DNA of 64,000 nucleotides. It comes from Ruegeria arenilitoris (GTDB lineage: Bacteria > Pseudomonadota > Alphaproteobacteria > Rhodobacterales > Rhodobacteraceae). Below are positions 55,342 to 64,000 of the stretch, piece after piece. The position numbers and the translations under genes were made by a program. The DNA lies in contig NZ_WQDA01000001.1 in the NCBI RefSeq assembly GCF_013032855.1, forward strand, positions 255,501 through 319,500, read 5' to 3'. The notes beneath the pieces were generated by a model, which had not been told where the DNA came from, made no database searches, and was given only the letters and a program-made list of their open reading frames with translations. Numbering within the stretch: position 1 is the stretch's first letter; the number at the start of each line of letters is the position of its first letter.

Positions 55342-56820
55342 TCAGAACGCCATGGTGGCCTGCACCGCCCGTTTCCAGCGCGTATAGGCCGCTTCGCGGT
55401 CAGCCTCGGGCAGGATCGGTTCGAACCGTTGGTCCAGCGCCCAGGTGTCGGCAAATCCGGCCTGATCGGGATAGACCCCGGCCTTCATCCCCGCCAGCCA
55501 GGCTGCGCCCAGCGCCGTGGTTTCCTGCATCACCGGCCGGTCGACCGGCGCGCCCAGAATGTCCGACAGGCCCTGCATCGCCCAGTCGGACGCGCTCATC
55601 CCGCCATCGACCCGCAGAATCACGTCCGCGTCGGCGCCCCAATCGCCCTGCATCGCGTGCCACAGGTCGCGGGTCTGGAAGGCGATGCTTTCCAGCGTGG
55701 CCCGTGCGATCTCGGCCCGGCCCGAGTTGCGGGTCAGGCCGAACATGGCGCCGCGGCAGTCGGGCTTCCAATAGGGCGCGCCCAGCCCGGTGAAGGCGGG
55801 CACCAGCACCACATGCTGGTTGGGGTCGGACTGCGCGGCCAGTTCGCCGCTTTGCGGGGCCGAGTCGATGATCTGCAGCGCGTCGCGCAGCCACTGCACC
55901 GCCGCGCCCGCGATGAAGATCGAGCCTTCCAGCGCATAGGTCCGCTGACCGTCCAGCTGATAGGCGATGGTTGTCAGCAGGCGGTTTTTCGACTCCACGG
56001 GCTGCGTGCCGGTGTTCAGCAGCGCGAAACAGCCCGTGCCATAGGTGGATTTCATCATCCCAGGCTGGAAACAGGCCTGCCCGATCGTGGCGGCCTGCTG
56101 GTCGCCGGCCACGCCCAAAATCGGGATCGTCCTGCCGAACAGGCCGGTCTGGCCGAAATCGGCCGCGCAGTCGCGCACCTCGGGCAGCATCGACAGCGGC
56201 ACGTCCAGAAGATCGCAGATCTCGGCGCTCCAGTTGCCCTTGTGGATGTCGAACAGCAGGGTGCGCGCGGCGTTGGTGGCGTCGGTGGCGTGGACCTGGC
56301 CCTCGGTCAGGCGCCAGATCAGGAAACTGTCGATGGTGCCGAACAGCAGCTCGCCCGCCTCGGCCCGATCGCGCGCGCCGGGTACGGTGTCGAGTATCCA
56401 CTTGACCTTGGTGCCCGAGAAATACGGGTCGAGCAGCAGGCCGGTCTGAGCGGTCACGTCATCCTCGCAGCCCGCGTCGCGGAACCGCTGGCAGATCTCG
56501 GCGGTGCGGCGGTCCTGCCAGACGATGGCGTTGTGGATGGCCTTACCGGTCGTCTTGTCCCAGACCACGGTGGTTTCGCGCTGGTTGGTGATGCCGATCC
56601 CGGCGATCTGGTCGGCCGAGGCGCCCACCTTGTCCATCACCTGCCGGCTGACGTTCAGGACACTGTCCCAGATTTCCTCGGGGTCGTGCTCGACCCAGCC
56701 TTCCTGCGGAAAACACTGGGTGAATTCCTGCTGTGCAGTGCCCACGCGTTGCATCTGCGCGTCGAACAGGATCGCGCGCGAGGACGTGGTGCCCTGATCG
56801 ATTGCCAGAATATAGGTCAT
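55342..56820 (-). CDS. glpK: Glycerol kinase
   Basis: A 492-residue FGGY-family kinase that phosphorylates glycerol to sn-glycerol 3-phosphate. The phosphate-binding opening is [16 protein letters not shown]. Further blocks are [41 protein letters not shown] and the C-terminal [17 protein letters not shown] chose ATG 56820; the longer frame to 56844 has a weaker context. No glpF or glpD lies nearby. Confidence 0.95.
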   Translation of the reverse strand: MTYILAIDQGTTSSRAILFDAQMQRVGTAQQEFTQCFPQEGWVEHDPEEIWDSVLNVSRQVMDKVGASADQIAGIGITNQRETTVVWDKTTGKAIHNAIVWQDRRTAEICQRFRDAGCEDDVTAQTGLLLDPYFSGTKVKWILDTVPGARDRAEAGELLFGTIDSFLIWRLTEGQVHATDATNAARTLLFDIHKGNWSAEICDLLDVPLSMLPEVRDCAADFGQTGLFGRTIPILGVAGDQQAATIGQACFQPGMMKSTYGTGCFALLNTGTQPVESKNRLLTTIAYQLDGQRTYALEGSIFIAGAAVQWLRDALQIIDSAPQSGELAAQSDPNQHVVLVPAFTGLGAPYWKPDCRGAMFGLTRNSGRAEIARATLESIAFQTRDLWHAMQGDWGADADVILRVDGGMSASDWAMQGLSDILGAPVDRPVMQETTALGAAWLAGMKAGVYPDQAGFADTWALDQRFEPILPEADREAAYTRWKRAVQATMAF

Positions 56821-56892
56821 GCCCGTGCTCCCCCCGGTCTTCATTTTCAGGGGACATTAGGCGATTGGTCGGGGCCGTTCCAGACCCCAGTT

Positions 56893-57744
56893 TCAGGCTG
56901 TTGGCACGTCGATATTGTCGATCAGGCGCACGCCCTCCAGCCAGGCGGTGGCGAACAGGCGCGCGGGGCGGGTGGCGGCGGTCAGCGGCGCAAGCGTTTC
57001 GGCGCAGCGCAGGTCGATATATTCCACCTCGGAAAAGCCCGCCGCCAGCAGCGTGTCGCGAGCCGGCCCCTTCAGATCCGCGAATGCGGCCCCCTGCGCC
57101 AGTTGCCCGGCCATGTCCTGCATCACCGCATGCATCCGCGCCCCGGTCACCAGCCCCTGGTCCGACAAGCGCAGATTGCGCGAGGACATCGCCAGCCCCG
57201 AGGGCTCGCGCACGGTGGGGCAGCCGATCACCTCGATCGGGATGTCCAGATCGCGGGCCATGCGGCGCACGACCATCAACTGCTGATAGTCTTTTTCGCC
57301 GAAATAGGCCCTGTCTGCCTGCGTCTGCAGGAACAGTTTTGCCACGACGGTTGCCACGCCGTCGAAATGTCCAGCGCGGAATTCGCCCTCCATCACGTCG
57401 GTCAGCCCGGCGACGGACACGGTGGTGGCGAACCCGTCTGGATAGATCTGGTCCGGGTCGGGGACATAGATCGCATCAACCCCCAGCGGTGCCAGCTTGG
57501 CCGCGTCGTCCTGCTCGGTGCGGGGGTACTTGGCCAGATCCTCGGGGTTGTTGAACTGTTTGGGGTTGACGAAGATCGTCACGATCACGCGGTCGCAATC
57601 GGCCCGCGCCGCCTGTGCCAGCGACAGGTGCCCCTGATGCAGCGCGCCCATGGTGGGCACCACGCCGATGGTCTGGCCCGCCCGGCGCCAGGCCCGGGTC
57701 TTGGCGCGTAGCTCCGAAAGGGTGCGCAGGATGGGCGCGGTCAT
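56893..57744 (-). CDS. panC: Pantothenate synthetase
   Basis: Joins pantoate and beta-alanine with ATP to give pantothenate, the precursor of coenzyme A. 283 residues. The nucleotide-binding [17 protein letters not shown] (HIGH-like) is near the N-terminus and MSSRNLRLS (KMSKS-like) near residue 185. Its start overlaps the panB stop by four bases. Confidence 0.96.
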   Translation of the reverse strand: MTAPILRTLSELRAKTRAWRRAGQTIGVVPTMGALHQGHLSLAQAARADCDRVIVTIFVNPKQFNNPEDLAKYPRTEQDDAAKLAPLGVDAIYVPDPDQIYPDGFATTVSVAGLTDVMEGEFRAGHFDGVATVVAKLFLQTQADRAYFGEKDYQQLMVVRRMARDLDIPIEVIGCPTVREPSGLAMSSRNLRLSDQGLVTGARMHAVMQDMAGQLAQGAAFADLKGPARDTLLAAGFSEVEYIDLRCAETLAPLTAATRPARLFATAWLEGVRLIDNIDVPTA

Positions 57745-58580
57745 GCCTTGCCCCCCTTGGCGGGCGCCTGATCGGCAAACACATGCTCGGCCGCGGGGAA
57801 GGTGCGGGCGCGCACCTCGGCGGCGTATTCGGCGATGGCGGCCTCGGCCAGCGGGCCCAGATCGGCATAGCGTTTGACGAATTTCGGTTTGAAGGCGGTG
57901 AAAAAGCCCAGCATGTCATCGACCACCAGGATCTGACCGTCACAGCCCGCCGAGGCGCCGATGCCGATGGTGGGGATGGGCACCTCGGCGGTGATCCGGT
58001 CGGCCAGACCCTGCGGAACCTTCTCGAGCACGACCGAAAACGCCCCGGCCTCGGCCACGGCGCGGGCGTCGGCCAGCACCGCATCGGCCTGTTCGTCGCG
58101 GCCCTGCACCTTATAGCCGCCCAGCGTGTTGATCGATTGCGGCGTCAGACCCACATGCGCCATCACCGGGATGCCGCGCTTGACCAGAAAGCGGATCGTC
58201 TCGGCCATCTCGACCCCGCCCTCCAGCTTGACCGCGCCGGCGCCGGTCTCGGCCATCAGCCGGGCCGCGTTGCGGAAGGCCTGCGCAGGGCTTTCTTCAT
58301 AGCTGGCAAAGGGCATGTCGATGACCATCATCGCCGTCTCCAGCCCGCGCGCCACGGCCTGCCCGTGCAAGATCATCATCTCCATCGTCACGCCCAGGGT
58401 CGAGCTCAGCCCATGCAGCACCATGCCGACACTGTCGCCCACCAGGACGAAGTCGCAATGGGGGTCCATCAGCCGGGCCATCGGCGTGGTATAGGCGGTC
58501 AGGCTGACCAGCGGATCGTCCCCTTTGCGGGCGCGGATATCCTCGGCATTCGGGGCTGTCTTGCGGGCGGTGGCGCTCAT
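57741..58580 (-). CDS. panB: 3-methyl-2-oxobutanoate hydroxymethyltransferase
   Basis: Makes ketopantoate from 2-oxoisovalerate and methylene-tetrahydrofolate, first step of pantothenate synthesis. 279 residues. Key blocks: [48 protein letters not shown], and [21 protein letters not shown]. First gene of the panBC pair; it diverges from the ABC binding-protein gene over 171 bases. Confidence 0.96.
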   Translation of the reverse strand: MSATARKTAPNAEDIRARKGDDPLVSLTAYTTPMARLMDPHCDFVLVGDSVGMVLHGLSSTLGVTMEMMILHGQAVARGLETAMMVIDMPFASYEESPAQAFRNAARLMAETGAGAVKLEGGVEMAETIRFLVKRGIPVMAHVGLTPQSINTLGGYKVQGRDEQADAVLADARAVAEAGAFSVVLEKVPQGLADRITAEVPIPTIGIGASAGCDGQILVVDDMLGFFTAFKPKFVKRYADLGPLAEAAIAEYAAEVRARTFPAAEHVFADQAPAKGGKA

Positions 58581-58751
58581 GCTCGCTCCTCGCGGGGTTC
58601 ATGTTGCAGCGCGGCATAGCAGATCGGCAGGGGCCAGAGAAACCCCGGTTGCGCGAACATTTCCTTGAATGACCCAAGGTTTGCAGGGACATTGATTCCG
58701 TCTGGGCCGCGTCATCCGCCGCCCATCCGCACATTCTGGGAGGGAATTTAC

Positions 58752-60239
58752 ATGACCAAGCCGTTCTTTCGCACCTTTGCCGGCGCCATGGCGCTGGGCG
58801 TGGGGCTTCTCGCCTCGCAGGCCATGGCCCGGTCGGACATCACAATCGCCATGCAGCTGGAGCCGCCGCATCTGGACCCGACCAGCGCCGCCGCACAAGC
58901 CATCGATTCGGTCGTCTACACCAACGTGTTCGAAGGGCTGACCCGGTTCATGGGCGATGGCTCGGTCGTGCCGGGGCTGGCCGAAAGCTGGGAGATTTCC
59001 GAGGACGGAAAGGTCTATACCTTCACGCTGCACGATGGCGTCACCTTTCACGATGGCACCACGATGGATGCCGAGGACGTGAAGTTCAGCCTCGACCGCG
59101 CCACCGCCGAGGACAGCGCCAATGCGCAGAAGGCCCTGTTCGCCGGGATCGAAAGCGTTGAGGTCGTGGACCCGCTGACCGTCAGAATCACTCTGGCGGA
59201 ACCCAACGGCAATTTTCTGTTCAACCTGGCCTGGGGCGACGCGGTGATCGTGGCGCCCGAAAGCATCGAGGGCATCAAGACCAACCCGGTGGGCACCGGT
59301 GCCTACAAGTTCGCCGAATGGGTCCAGGGCGACCGCATCACCTTGGAGCGCAACCCGGACTACTGGGGCGATCAACCCGCGCTGGAGAAAGCCACGTTCA
59401 AGTTCATCTCGGACCCCACCGCCGCCTTCGCCGCGATGATGGCCGAGGACGTGGACGTGTTCGACTATTTCCCCGCCCCCGAGAACCTGCCGCAGTTCGA
59501 GGCCGACCCGCGATTCCAGGTGCTCGTCGGTTCGACCGAGGGCGAGACCATTCTGGCGACCAACAACAAGAAGCCGCCCTTTGACGACGTGCAGGTGCGG
59601 CAGGCGCTGGCCCATGCGATCGACCGTCAAGCGATTATCGACGGCGCGATGTTCGGCTATGGCACGCCGATCGGCACGCATTTCGCACCGCACAACCCGG
59701 CCTATGTCGATCTGACCGGCAATTCGGCGCATGACCCGGACAAGGCCCGCGCCCTGCTGGCCGAGGCCGGGTTCGCAGACGGGTTCGAAACTACGCTGCA
59801 CCTGCCGCCGCCCTCCTACGCCCGCCGCGGGGGCGAGATCGTGGCCGCGCAGCTGGCCGAGGTCGGGATCAAGGCCGAGATCATCAACGTGGAATGGGCG
59901 CAGTGGCTGGAAACCGTGTTCAAGGGCAAGGATTTCGCCCTGACCATCGTCAGCCATACCGAGCCGATGGACATCGGCATCTATGCCCGGCCGGATTACT
60001 ACTTCCAATATGACAACCCGGACTTCCAGGCCCTGATGGCGACGCTGAACGCCACCACCGACCCCGATGAACGCACCCGCCTTATGGGTGAGGCGCAGCG
60101 CATGATCGCCGAGGATTACGTCAACGCCTATCTGTTCCAACTTGCCAAACTGGGCGTGGCCAAGGCCGGGGTTAAGGGCCTGTGGGAAAACGCGCCCACG
60201 GCGGCCATCGACCTGACCGCGATCAGCTGGGCGGAATGA
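58752..60239 (+). CDS. ABC transporter substrate-binding protein, family 5 (peptide/nickel type)
   Basis: A 495-residue periplasmic binding protein with a signal peptide ending LASQAMA. Family 5 landmarks: TNVFEGLTRFMGDGSVVPGLAESWEISEDGKVYTFTLHDGVTFHDG, VKFSLDRA, GTGAYKFAEWVQGDRITLERNPDYWG, VRQALAHAIDRQAIIDGAM. Ligand unknown; peptides, glycosides, opines or nickel are possible. It opens an operon with a channel-like gene, two permeases and a fused ATPase. Confidence 0.92.
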   Translation: MTKPFFRTFAGAMALGVGLLASQAMARSDITIAMQLEPPHLDPTSAAAQAIDSVVYTNVFEGLTRFMGDGSVVPGLAESWEISEDGKVYTFTLHDGVTFHDGTTMDAEDVKFSLDRATAEDSANAQKALFAGIESVEVVDPLTVRITLAEPNGNFLFNLAWGDAVIVAPESIEGIKTNPVGTGAYKFAEWVQGDRITLERNPDYWGDQPALEKATFKFISDPTAAFAAMMAEDVDVFDYFPAPENLPQFEADPRFQVLVGSTEGETILATNNKKPPFDDVQVRQALAHAIDRQAIIDGAMFGYGTPIGTHFAPHNPAYVDLTGNSAHDPDKARALLAEAGFADGFETTLHLPPPSYARRGGEIVAAQLAEVGIKAEIINVEWAQWLETVFKGKDFALTIVSHTEPMDIGIYARPDYYFQYDNPDFQALMATLNATTDPDERTRLMGEAQRMIAEDYVNAYLFQLAKLGVAKAGVKGLWENAPTAAIDLTAISWAE

Positions 60240-60246
60240 GCCTTGC

Positions 60247-60270
60247 GGGTCCGCACTGCGGACCTGTTTC
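60247..60270 (+). other. Stem-loop between binding-protein and channel genes
   Basis: GGTCCGC/GCGGACC with an ACT loop (60248-60264), followed by TGTTTC. Such loops often protect the 3' end of a binding-protein message or cause partial termination, which keeps downstream genes at lower level. T-run too weak for a firm terminator call. Confidence 0.45.
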
Positions 60271-60292
60271 CCCAGATTAGGGTCTGTTTCAG

Positions 60293-61354
60293 ATGACACG
60301 TTGCCTTGTTTCGGTGTTTTTCTTCATGGTCGCCCTGGCCCTGTCGGGGCCCTCGGGCGCGCAGGGGTTGTTTCAGGATGGCCACAGCGCGCTGTTGGGC
60401 ACCCCGGAAAACCCGGTCGAGGTCGGCGTCGGCATCAAGATCGACCAGATCACCTCGGTCGATCAGAAGGCCGAGAATTATGGCGCCGTGGTCGTGCTGC
60501 GCTTTGAATGGAGCGATCCGGCCCTGGCATTCGATCCGGATGAGCTGGGCCGCGATTTCCGCGTATTCGATCCGCCGGCCTTCGTACGCCATGCGGCCGC
60601 ACGGGATGCGGTGGTTCCCGCCTTTGTCATCCACAACCAGCAGTCCAACCGCTGGGTGCACGAATCCGCGGCCGCCCTGCGCTATGATGGGCATGTGACG
60701 TTTGTCGAGAAATCCTCGCTGACGCTGCAGGCGCCGCATTTCAACTTCCTCAGGTTCCCCTTCGACACGCAGGAGTTCCACTTCGAGGTCGTCTCGGTCT
60801 TTCCGTCCGACTTCGTGCACTACTACGCGCTGGACCAGTTCTCGGGGCTGGGCGACACGCTGGGCGAAGAGGAGTGGATTTTGGGCAATGCCCGTATGCT
60901 GGCCTCGACCACGACCGGCCTGTCGGGCAACGAAAGCGATCAGGTGTCACTGGTCTTTCAGGGCAAGCGCCACCTGACCTACTATGTCATCCGGGTGTTC
61001 CTGCCGATGCTGGTGCTGGTTCTGGTCGGCTGGGCGCTGTTCTTTCTGGACGAATACCGCAAGCGGATCGACATCGCCGGGGCCAACCTGCTGGTCTTTG
61101 TCGCCTTCAACTGGGCAATCTCGGCCGATCTGCCCAAGCTGGGCTATCTGACCTTTCTGGATTTCATCCTGCAATGCATGTTCCTGATGACCGGGGCGCT
61201 GGTGGTGTTCAACGTGATGCTGCGGCGGCTCAAGGTCTCGGGGCGCGAGGACACGGCGCGCAAGCTGGACAACTACGCGATCAAGTGGATTTATCCGCTG
61301 GGCTATGCCGCGATCGTGGGCTACGCGGTCTGGGCGTTTCTGATGCAGTCCTGA
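60293..61354 (+). CDS. Pentameric ligand-gated ion channel (Cys-loop receptor-like) homologue
   Basis: A 353-residue protein with signal peptide (residues 1-24), an extracellular beta-sandwich of about 200 residues and four membrane helices near 230-252, 259-279, 287-310 and 332-350. Channel-family marks in the right order: WSDPALAF (72-80, the WxD motif of loop D), RYDGHVTFVEK, FPFDTQEFHFEV (155-166), the TM1 proline in VFLPMLVLV, and LPKLGYLTFLD after TM2. It lacks the disulfide of the animal Cys-loop, as bacterial members do. It lies inside a peptide-type ABC transporter operon. Ligand and ion preference cannot be read. Confidence 0.85.
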   Translation: MTRCLVSVFFFMVALALSGPSGAQGLFQDGHSALLGTPENPVEVGVGIKIDQITSVDQKAENYGAVVVLRFEWSDPALAFDPDELGRDFRVFDPPAFVRHAAARDAVVPAFVIHNQQSNRWVHESAAALRYDGHVTFVEKSSLTLQAPHFNFLRFPFDTQEFHFEVVSVFPSDFVHYYALDQFSGLGDTLGEEEWILGNARMLASTTTGLSGNESDQVSLVFQGKRHLTYYVIRVFLPMLVLVLVGWALFFLDEYRKRIDIAGANLLVFVAFNWAISADLPKLGYLTFLDFILQCMFLMTGALVVFNVMLRRLKVSGREDTARKLDNYAIKWIYPLGYAAIVGYAVWAFLMQS

Positions 61355-61403
61355 CGCGCTGTGCCGCTGGACCGGCGGCCAATCCCGGCCTAACGTGGCG
61401 GCA

Positions 61404-62351
61404 ATGCTCCGATATGCGCTCAAACGTCTGATTTCGCTGGCACTCAGCCTTGCCGTCGCTTCGGTGGTCATCTTCGCGGTGATCGAGGTGGCACCGGGGG
61501 ATCCGGCCTCGTTCATGCTGGGGGTGAACGCCCAGCCCGAAACGCTGGCCGCCCTGCGCGCCGAACTGGGCTTGGACGTGTCACGGCCGCAGCGCTACCT
61601 GAACTGGGTCAGCGGTATGCTGGCCGGAGATTTCGGCACGTCGTACACCTATCGCACGCCGGTGGCGCAGATGGTGGCCGACCGGCTGTGGGTGTCGCTG
61701 CCGCTGGCGCTCTATGCGCTGACACTGTCGACGCTGATCGCCTTTCCGGTCGGTATCTACGCCGCCGCGCGTCGGGGGAAACCGGGCGATCTGGCGGTAA
61801 TGGGGGCCACGCAGCTGGGCATCGCGGTGCCGAATTTCTGGTTTGCGATGATGCTGGTGCTGATCTTCGCCATCAACCTGCGCTGGTTCAACGCGGGCGG
61901 GTTCGCGGGGTGGGACAACGGCCTGTGGGCCGGGCTGCACTCGCTGACCTTGCCGGCGATTGCGCTGGCTCTGCCACAGGCGGCGATTCTGTCGCGGGTC
62001 ATGCGCTCGGCACTGCTGGACATTCTGGGTGAGGATTTTATGCGCACCGCCCGCGCCAAGGGCCTGTCGCGCCGTCAGGCGCTGTGGCGGCACGGGGTGC
62101 GCAACGCGCTGATCCCGGTGTTGACCATCATCGGGCTGCAGTTTTCCTTCCTGCTGGCCGGATCGATCATCATAGAGCAGGTCTTCTATCTGCCCGGGTT
62201 GGGGCGGCTGGTGTTCCAGGCGATCTCGGCGCGGGACCTGATCGTGGTGGAGTCGGTGGTGATGCTGCTGGTCTTTGCGGTCATCACGGTGAATTTCCTG
62301 GTCGATCTGGCCTATGCCGCGGTCGACCCCCGGTTGCGGAGCCGCACATGA
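61404..62351 (+). CDS. ABC transporter permease (DppB type)
   Basis: A 315-residue inner-membrane permease of the DppB/OppB type, six helices. The N-terminus LRYALKRLISLALSLAVASVVIFAVIEVAPGDPA is typical. The EAA-like coupling motif is DFMRTARAKGLSRRQALWRHGVRNALIP near residue 210. I chose ATG 61404; a GTG three codons earlier is possible. Overlaps the next permease by four bases. Confidence 0.93.
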   Translation: MLRYALKRLISLALSLAVASVVIFAVIEVAPGDPASFMLGVNAQPETLAALRAELGLDVSRPQRYLNWVSGMLAGDFGTSYTYRTPVAQMVADRLWVSLPLALYALTLSTLIAFPVGIYAAARRGKPGDLAVMGATQLGIAVPNFWFAMMLVLIFAINLRWFNAGGFAGWDNGLWAGLHSLTLPAIALALPQAAILSRVMRSALLDILGEDFMRTARAKGLSRRQALWRHGVRNALIPVLTIIGLQFSFLLAGSIIIEQVFYLPGLGRLVFQAISARDLIVVESVVMLLVFAVITVNFLVDLAYAAVDPRLRSRT

Positions 62352-63163
62352 GCCGGTCTCTGATTCTGGGGGCGGGGCTGTCCTCGGTGGTGGTGCTGAT
62401 GGCGCTGCTGTCCTTCGTCTGGACACCCTATGACCACGCCGCGCTGAACATCCCCGACAAATTGCAGCCGCCCAATGCGCAGCACTGGTTCGGTACCGAT
62501 CATTTCGGGCGCGACATGTTCTCGATGATCATGGTGGGTGCGCGCACCTCGATCGCCGTTGCGTTGGTGGCTGTGGGCATCGGCATGGGGTTCGGCGTGC
62601 CGCTGGGGCTGACGGCCGCGGCGCGCAAGGGGTCGTGGCTGGACGAGCTGATCATGCGCGGCAACGATCTGGTCTTTGCCTTCCCCTCGCTGGTCATCGC
62701 CATCCTGATCACCGCCGTCTTCGGCCCTGGTGCGGTGAACGCGATCATCGCCATCGGCATCTTCAACATCCCCGTCTTCGCCCGCATCACCCGCGGCGCG
62801 GCCCTGTCCCTGTGGGAGCGCGAGTTCATCCTGGCCGCCCGTGTGGCGGGCAAGGGCGCGGCGCGGATTTCGGCCGAGCACATCCTGCCCAACGTCGCCA
62901 ATTTGCTGATCGTGCAGGGCACCATCCAGTTCAGCCTTGGTATTCTGGCCGAAGCGGGGCTGTCCTATGTCGGCCTCGGTGCGCAGCCACCCACGCCCAG
63001 CTGGGGCCGGATGCTGGCGGATGCGCAGACGATGGTCAGTTTTGCCCCGCATTTGGCTCTGATTCCGGGGCTGGCGATCATCGTGACGGTGCTGGGGCTG
63101 AACCTGCTGGGCGACGGGCTGCGCGATTGGCTTGACCCTCGCATCCGGGTGGCCCGCGCATGA
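62348..63163 (+). CDS. ABC transporter permease (DppC type)
   Basis: A 271-residue permease of the DppC/OppC type. HWFGTDHFGRDMFSMIMVGARTS is the family hallmark, and the coupling motif is EFILAARVAGKGAARISAEHILPN. About six helices. Overlaps both neighbours by four bases. Confidence 0.94.
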   Translation: MSRSLILGAGLSSVVVLMALLSFVWTPYDHAALNIPDKLQPPNAQHWFGTDHFGRDMFSMIMVGARTSIAVALVAVGIGMGFGVPLGLTAAARKGSWLDELIMRGNDLVFAFPSLVIAILITAVFGPGAVNAIIAIGIFNIPVFARITRGAALSLWEREFILAARVAGKGAARISAEHILPNVANLLIVQGTIQFSLGILAEAGLSYVGLGAQPPTPSWGRMLADAQTMVSFAPHLALIPGLAIIVTVLGLNLLGDGLRDWLDPRIRVARA

Positions 63164-64000
63164 GCCTGCTGGAAATCCATAACCTGTCGCTGTCGATCCA
63201 CGGGGTCCCTGTTCTGGACCAGGTCAGCCTGTCCATCGACCCCGGGCAGATCGTGGCCGTCACCGGTGAGAGCGGCTCGGGCAAGTCGATGTCGGCACTG
63301 GCGGTGATGCAGTTGCTGCCCGCAGGGGCCGTGGCCAGCGGCTCGGTCCGCCTTGACGGGCACGAGGTTCTGAATAGCCCCGAGGACGAGATGTGCCGCC
63401 TGCGCGGCGCGGTCGTCGGGATGGTGTTCCAGGAGCCGATGACAGCGCTCAATCCGGTGAAGACCATCGGTGATCAGGTGATGGAGACCATCCTGATCCA
63501 CAAGGCCATGCCCCCTGACGCCGCCCGCACGCGCGCCCAAGAGGTTCTGACCCGCGTCGGCCTGCCGCCCGACCGCTTTCCCCTGTCGCGCTATCCGCAC
63601 GAACTTTCGGGCGGGCAACGGCAGCGTGTGGTGATCGCCATGGCCATCGCGCTGCGTCCCCGGCTGCTGATCGCGGACGAGCCGACAACTGCGCTGGACG
63701 TGACCACGCAGGCGCAGATCCTCGATCTGCTGCGAGGGCTGGTCACGGAATACGGCATGGGCCTGCTGATGATCACCCACGATCTGGCGGTGGTGGCCGA
63801 CATGGCCGACCGGGTCGTGGTGATGCAGAAGGGGCGGGTGGTCGAAACCGGGGCCACCGACCACCTGCTGCGCCACATGCAGCACCCCTATACGCGGATG
63901 CTGTTTCAGGCCTCGGGCCACCGGGTCGCATTGCCTGCGCCGCCTGCGCCCGCGCCGCTGCTCGAGGTCCGCGACGTGGTGCGCGACTATCGCCTGCCGC
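63160..64000 (+). CDS. ABC transporter ATP-binding protein, DppD-DppF fusion (partial)
   Basis: Begins ATG 63160 in a 4-base overlap with the permease and runs off the window. The first ATPase module is complete: Walker [10 protein letters not shown]-loop [10 protein letters not shown], signature LSGGQRQR, Walker [14 protein letters not shown]-loop [11 protein letters not shown]. After a proline-rich linker (LPAPPAPAP) a second module starts ([14 protein letters not shown]), so this is a fused double ATPase as in many alphaproteobacterial peptide transporters. Confidence 0.93.
   Translation, partial: MSLLEIHNLSLSIHGVPVLDQVSLSIDPGQIVAVTGESGSGKSMSALAVMQLLPAGAVASGSVRLDGHEVLNSPEDEMCRLRGAVVGMVFQEPMTALNPVKTIGDQVMETILIHKAMPPDAARTRAQEVLTRVGLPPDRFPLSRYPHELSGGQRQRVVIAMAIALRPRLLIADEPTTALDVTTQAQILDLLRGLVTEYGMGLLMITHDLAVVADMADRVVVMQKGRVVETGATDHLLRHMQHPYTRMLFQASGHRVALPAPPAPAPLLEVRDVVRDYRLP

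Overview
The window is high-G+C DNA (mostly about 65 %) from an alphaproteobacterium, most probably a marine-type Rhodobacteraceae (Roseobacter group, Ruegeria-like). The grounds are the petABC operon with cytochrome c2-type partners, LexA boxes of the alphaproteobacterial GTTC-N7-GTTC type, promoters resembling those of the RpoE-ChrR (ECF11) singlet-oxygen sigma factor, a DUF3833/flavin amine oxidase/GPH-symporter operon, and the general style of the proteins. It reads as chromosome: dense, housekeeping-rich, with no insertion sequence, CRISPR array, phage gene or rRNA. One tRNA gene (Lys, TTT) is present.

Left part (1-12.5 kb). A minus-strand run starts at an FMN riboswitch and reads ribH2, aroC, an HD hydrolase, an EamA transporter and cobO. 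A PaiB-like flavin-binding protein diverges from the riboswitch. Then come a minus-strand cytochrome c and the cytochrome bc1 operon petABC, which ends in a strong terminator. Next is a compact plus-strand module of a PepSY protein, a cytochrome b561 and a membrane-anchored LuxR-type regulator, with a perfect dyad upstream. It converges on dapF-mtaB. tRNA-Lys closes this part.

Middle (12.5-34 kb). A five-gene minus-strand operon (flavin amine oxidase, chalcone-isomerase-like protein, GPH/MFS transporter, two DUF3833 proteins) and a divergent SDR gene flank two back-to-back ECF-type promoters. The SOS mutasome genes imuB and dnaE2 follow, each with its own LexA box but about 4 kb apart and without imuA. 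Between them lie an I78 inhibitor-like lipoprotein, frmA, a low-G+C NYN/LOTUS protein, an EamA transporter and a group III truncated haemoglobin. Further on are DUF1203, an ABC ATPase, a small zinc-finger protein, polA, DUF2798, hyi, another EamA transporter and DUF1285.

Right part (34-64 kb). A MoxR/DUF58/BatA-DUF4159/amidotransferase-like operon is followed by a hybrid histidine kinase, VOC, yaaA, recQ, a YggT protein, a UMF1-type transporter, mepA, a phytase-like protein and yhhQ. A small structured transcription unit with an exceptionally long Shine-Dalgarno sequence sits just before arfB. Then come an SDR, a P1 peptidase, a second cytochrome c2, idi, smpB, glpK and panBC. The window ends in a peptide-type ABC transporter operon that carries a pentameric ligand-gated ion channel homologue between the binding protein and the permeases; its ATPase gene is cut by the window edge.

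The items most worth a second look are the channel gene inside the ABC operon, the hyper-Shine-Dalgarno mini-gene at about 51.0-51.2 kb, the divergent ECF11-like promoters with a leaderless mini-ORF, and the PepSY/b561/membrane-LuxR module.
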